In this document: positions 23,139-24,645 of the stretch, piece by piece
Position numbering within the stretch: the stretch's first letter is position 1
How the letters are laid out: the number at the start of each line of letters is the position of its first letter
Source: Deltaproteobacteria bacterium UBA2957
Lineage (GTDB): Bacteria; Myxococcota_A; UBA796
Direction: 5' to 3'
Length of the DNA: 24,645 nucleotides
Assembly: GCA_002348535.1 (NCBI GenBank)
Contig: DEBL01000373.1
Coordinates: 1 to 24,645 of the forward strand
Program-made: the position numbers and the translations under genes
The notes under the pieces: generated by a model
The model's database searches: none
The model's input: the letters and a program-made list of their open reading frames with translations, nothing else
Told to the model about the DNA's origin: nothing

Positions 23139-24128
23139 TTCGGGTTCGGGGAGGCTGGACTTTGAGCCCTCCTCATCAGGCTTCTCAGGACGAACCAGAT
23201 TCGGTTCCGTGAACGGCGTGCTGGTTGCACGCTTGACTGGCGGACTGCCTGAACGTTCATCGACCATCTCGGTGTTGTCTGTTGCCGACAACACGTGTTC
23301 ACCCAACCATTGCGCCCAGCCCGCGTCGTCAATGGCCTCCGCAGTCAAAATGGTTCGAAGCTCCGACAAATACGGTCGCAGGTCCGCACGAAAGCCCAAA
23401 CAATCTCGTACAACGCCCACCAACTCCGGCGACGCACCGGCACCGGACATCACATGAGCCGCCCCCTCGATAACGGTGGCCTGCCCCGCCCCATGCTGGG
23501 AAGCGCGCTTCGGCCAACGACCGGACACAATCCGGGTGATGATGGATCCGAGCGAATACACATCCACTGCCGAGGTCACGAGCCCATTGAGTCCCTCGGG
23601 GGGCGCGTACCGATGCACCGACCGATCTTCTCGATACAGCGCATTGTTCACACCCACATCGCCACCCTTGCGCATACCGAGTCCCAGCACACGTACCGAA
23701 CCGTCAGCGGTCACGATGATTCGCGTGGGGCACAGGTGGCCGTGAAGCAAATTGTGGGACGCGGCCGCTTCCAAAAGGTCGACAATACCCAGAGCCAGAC
23801 GCGCGGCAACCGACCCCGGCACAGCCTTTCGTTTCGCTATCCGTTCTAAATTTTTTCCATCGACATACTGCATTACGACGCCAGCACGCCCACTTACATC
23901 AAAGATGCCCTCGGTCTGCACATGGCCCGGGTGAGCAACCACGCGGGCCGCTTGAATTCGAGCCTGCATGCGTTCGATGACTTCATCAAGGCCTTCAAGA
24001 TCAGGATGCAGCAGCGCGACAGCGCGGCTGACATTGCCATGGCTCAGGTCGACCGCCGCAAACACGGTGGCCAAATCCCCAGAGTCAAGGGGTCGAACCA
24101 ATCGAAGTTCGCGGGCGTCCAGAACCAC
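23136..24128 (-). CDS. Pseudokinase domain (Ser/Thr kinase fold without catalytic residues)
   Basis: A 330-residue protein with a bacterial Hanks-type kinase fold over about residues 8-265. Visible landmarks are the glycine-loop position (RPLDSGDLATVFAAVD), VVMQYVDGKNLERI (hinge), LLHGHLCPTRIIV at the catalytic loop, VRVLGLGMRK at the DFG position, RYAPPEGL (APE) and SAVDVYSLGSIITRIVSGRWP (subdomain IX). The key residues are replaced: no Lys in AVALL (37-40), HRD reads His129-Gly-His131, the K and N of the catalytic loop read Cys133 and Arg136, and DFG reads LGL. It should not phosphorylate. The C-terminal acidic tail ends at the TGA that separates it from the TM/PEGA part. The start is GTG 24128, directly after the TAG of the upstream gene, with GGTGGGA 8 bases before that TAG-GTG junction region. 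Confidence 0.85.
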   Translation of the reverse strand: MVLDARELRLVRPLDSGDLATVFAAVDLSHGNVSRAVALLHPDLEGLDEVIERMQARIQAARVVAHPGHVQTEGIFDVSGRAGVVMQYVDGKNLERIAKRKAVPGSVAARLALGIVDLLEAAASHNLLHGHLCPTRIIVTADGSVRVLGLGMRKGGDVGVNNALYREDRSVHRYAPPEGLNGLVTSAVDVYSLGSIITRIVSGRWPKRASQHGAGQATVIEGAAHVMSGAGASPELVGVVRDCLGFRADLRPYLSELRTILTAEAIDDAGWAQWLGEHVLSATDNTEMVDERSGSPPVKRATSTPFTEPNLVRPEKPDEEGSKSSLPEPE

Positions 24129-24645
24129 CTAAAACGTCCCACCAACCACAAAGGCTGCAGTCCCAGTGGTGAGGGCCACGCTCGCTGAAATGGCGCTGAC
24201 GAACACCATGGAGTTGGTCTTCTTGCGCAGGTCAGCGAGGTCTGCACGGGCCGTGTTTTCGTCATTGAACTCGGCTTCGTGGCCCATGGCGGCAACGTAG
24301 GTAATGCCCGCAACCGCTGTAGACAGGGCTGCGGTGGCTGCGAGCGGGAGGTTCACATTCAGGGGCTGCCGACTCCGTTTGACGGTCACTACATCCGTTG
24401 GGACACGGCGGGCTGTCTTCTCGGTCTGGAGCCCTCTGCCCGTGGAATACGCAGGAGCCTCAACACCGATCCCCACTACTGCTGACGCCGCTATCGATGC
24501 ATCGCTACGCTGATGTTGAAACAAAAACGGACGATCAACCGGCATCTCGTTGGCCACACGTCCATCGATTCGAATCACGCCATCTGCAGCTTTGCGGATG
24601 GGCTTTCCGGGCGGTGAAATCGTGCCTTGGGCAACCTCAAAGTCG
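24129..24645 (-). CDS. Two-TM protein of unknown function, C-terminal part (cut by window edge)
   Basis: The reading frame stays open to the right edge, so only the last 172 codons are seen. The visible part begins DFEVAQGTISPPGKPIRKAA, followed by a polar region (GVIRIDGRVANEMPVDRPFLFQ, then a Ser/Ala-rich stretch and RRVPTDVVTVKRSRQ) and two hydrophobic helices. One is LPLAATAALSTAVAGITYVAA and the other runs from SMVFVSAISASVALTTG to the C-terminus. A charged, Asp/Lys-rich segment lies between them, so the two form a hairpin. A GTG at 24578 is not the true start. The stop TAG abuts the GTG of the pseudokinase gene, suggesting a joint transcript and coupled translation. I do not recognise the family. 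Confidence 0.72.
   Translation of the reverse strand, partial: DFEVAQGTISPPGKPIRKAADGVIRIDGRVANEMPVDRPFLFQHQRSDASIAASAVVGIGVEAPAYSTGRGLQTEKTARRVPTDVVTVKRSRQPLNVNLPLAATAALSTAVAGITYVAAMGHEAEFNDENTARADLADLRKKTNSMVFVSAISASVALTTGTAAFVVGGTF

Noticed and set aside
22156..23457. 433-codon Gly/Ser-rich frame on the plus strand
   Set aside because: The Gly/Ser richness mirrors the Pro/Glu/Ala linker on the minus strand. The TM helix and PEGA-like pattern of the minus frame are the real signals.

Overview
The window looks like a chromosome segment of a Gram-negative, fairly GC-rich bacterium, most likely a myxobacterium-like (former deltaproteobacterial) lineage. I infer this from several short lipoproteins, one carrying a MopE-type Asp/Cys-rich metal-binding segment and a PPC-like 'EPND' domain, from a beta-barrel protein resembling a myxobacterial family, and from a eukaryotic-type kinase fold joined to a PEGA-like domain. 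No rRNA, tRNA, CRISPR array, insertion sequence or phage gene was seen. Genes are tightly packed, many overlap at stop/start codons (ATGA, TGATG, TAATG), and no gene-free stretch exceeds about 105 bases.

Layout. (1) 1-2216: the start of an Asp/Ala-repeat lipoprotein (minus), diverging from a large radical SAM/SPASM protein with a degenerate second half. (2) 2213-4191: an outer-membrane barrel gene coupled to a short dapB (minus). (3) 4294-8934: an envelope-glycan operon (minus) made of a nucleotide-sugar epimerase/dehydratase, two large polytopic membrane proteins (at least one GT-C glycosyltransferase-like) and a DUF5989 peptide. It faces a small SxtJ-neighbourhood-type membrane protein on the plus strand. 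(4) 8967-9662: the MopE-like lipoprotein (plus).

(5) 9669-17871: a long minus-strand run, apparently one transcription unit. In order of transcription it holds a lipoprotein, a metallophosphatase, a class I methyltransferase, a HemN-like radical SAM protein, a flavin-dependent halogenase-like enzyme, a second HemN-like radical SAM protein with an N-terminal extension, and a glutathionyl-hydroquinone-reductase-like GST. Methyltransferase + HemN-like radical SAM + halogenase-type flavoenzyme looks like a tailoring module for a small molecule or lipid. No scaffold synthase (PKS, NRPS, terpene synthase) is present, so the substrate is unknown. This is the best candidate for an undescribed system here.

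(6) 17910-21436: a Tat-exported histidine-rich protein coupled to a lipoprotein form of the DUF255/YyaL thioredoxin-like family, then an unrecognised 261-residue protein behind its own likely promoter. (7) 21506-24645: on the minus strand, a partial two-TM protein, a pseudokinase lacking all the usual catalytic residues, a TM + PEGA-like protein in the same frame separated from the pseudokinase by one TGA codon, and ndk. The pseudokinase and PEGA parts are probably one gene interrupted by a nonsense codon, a sequencing error or a readthrough site.
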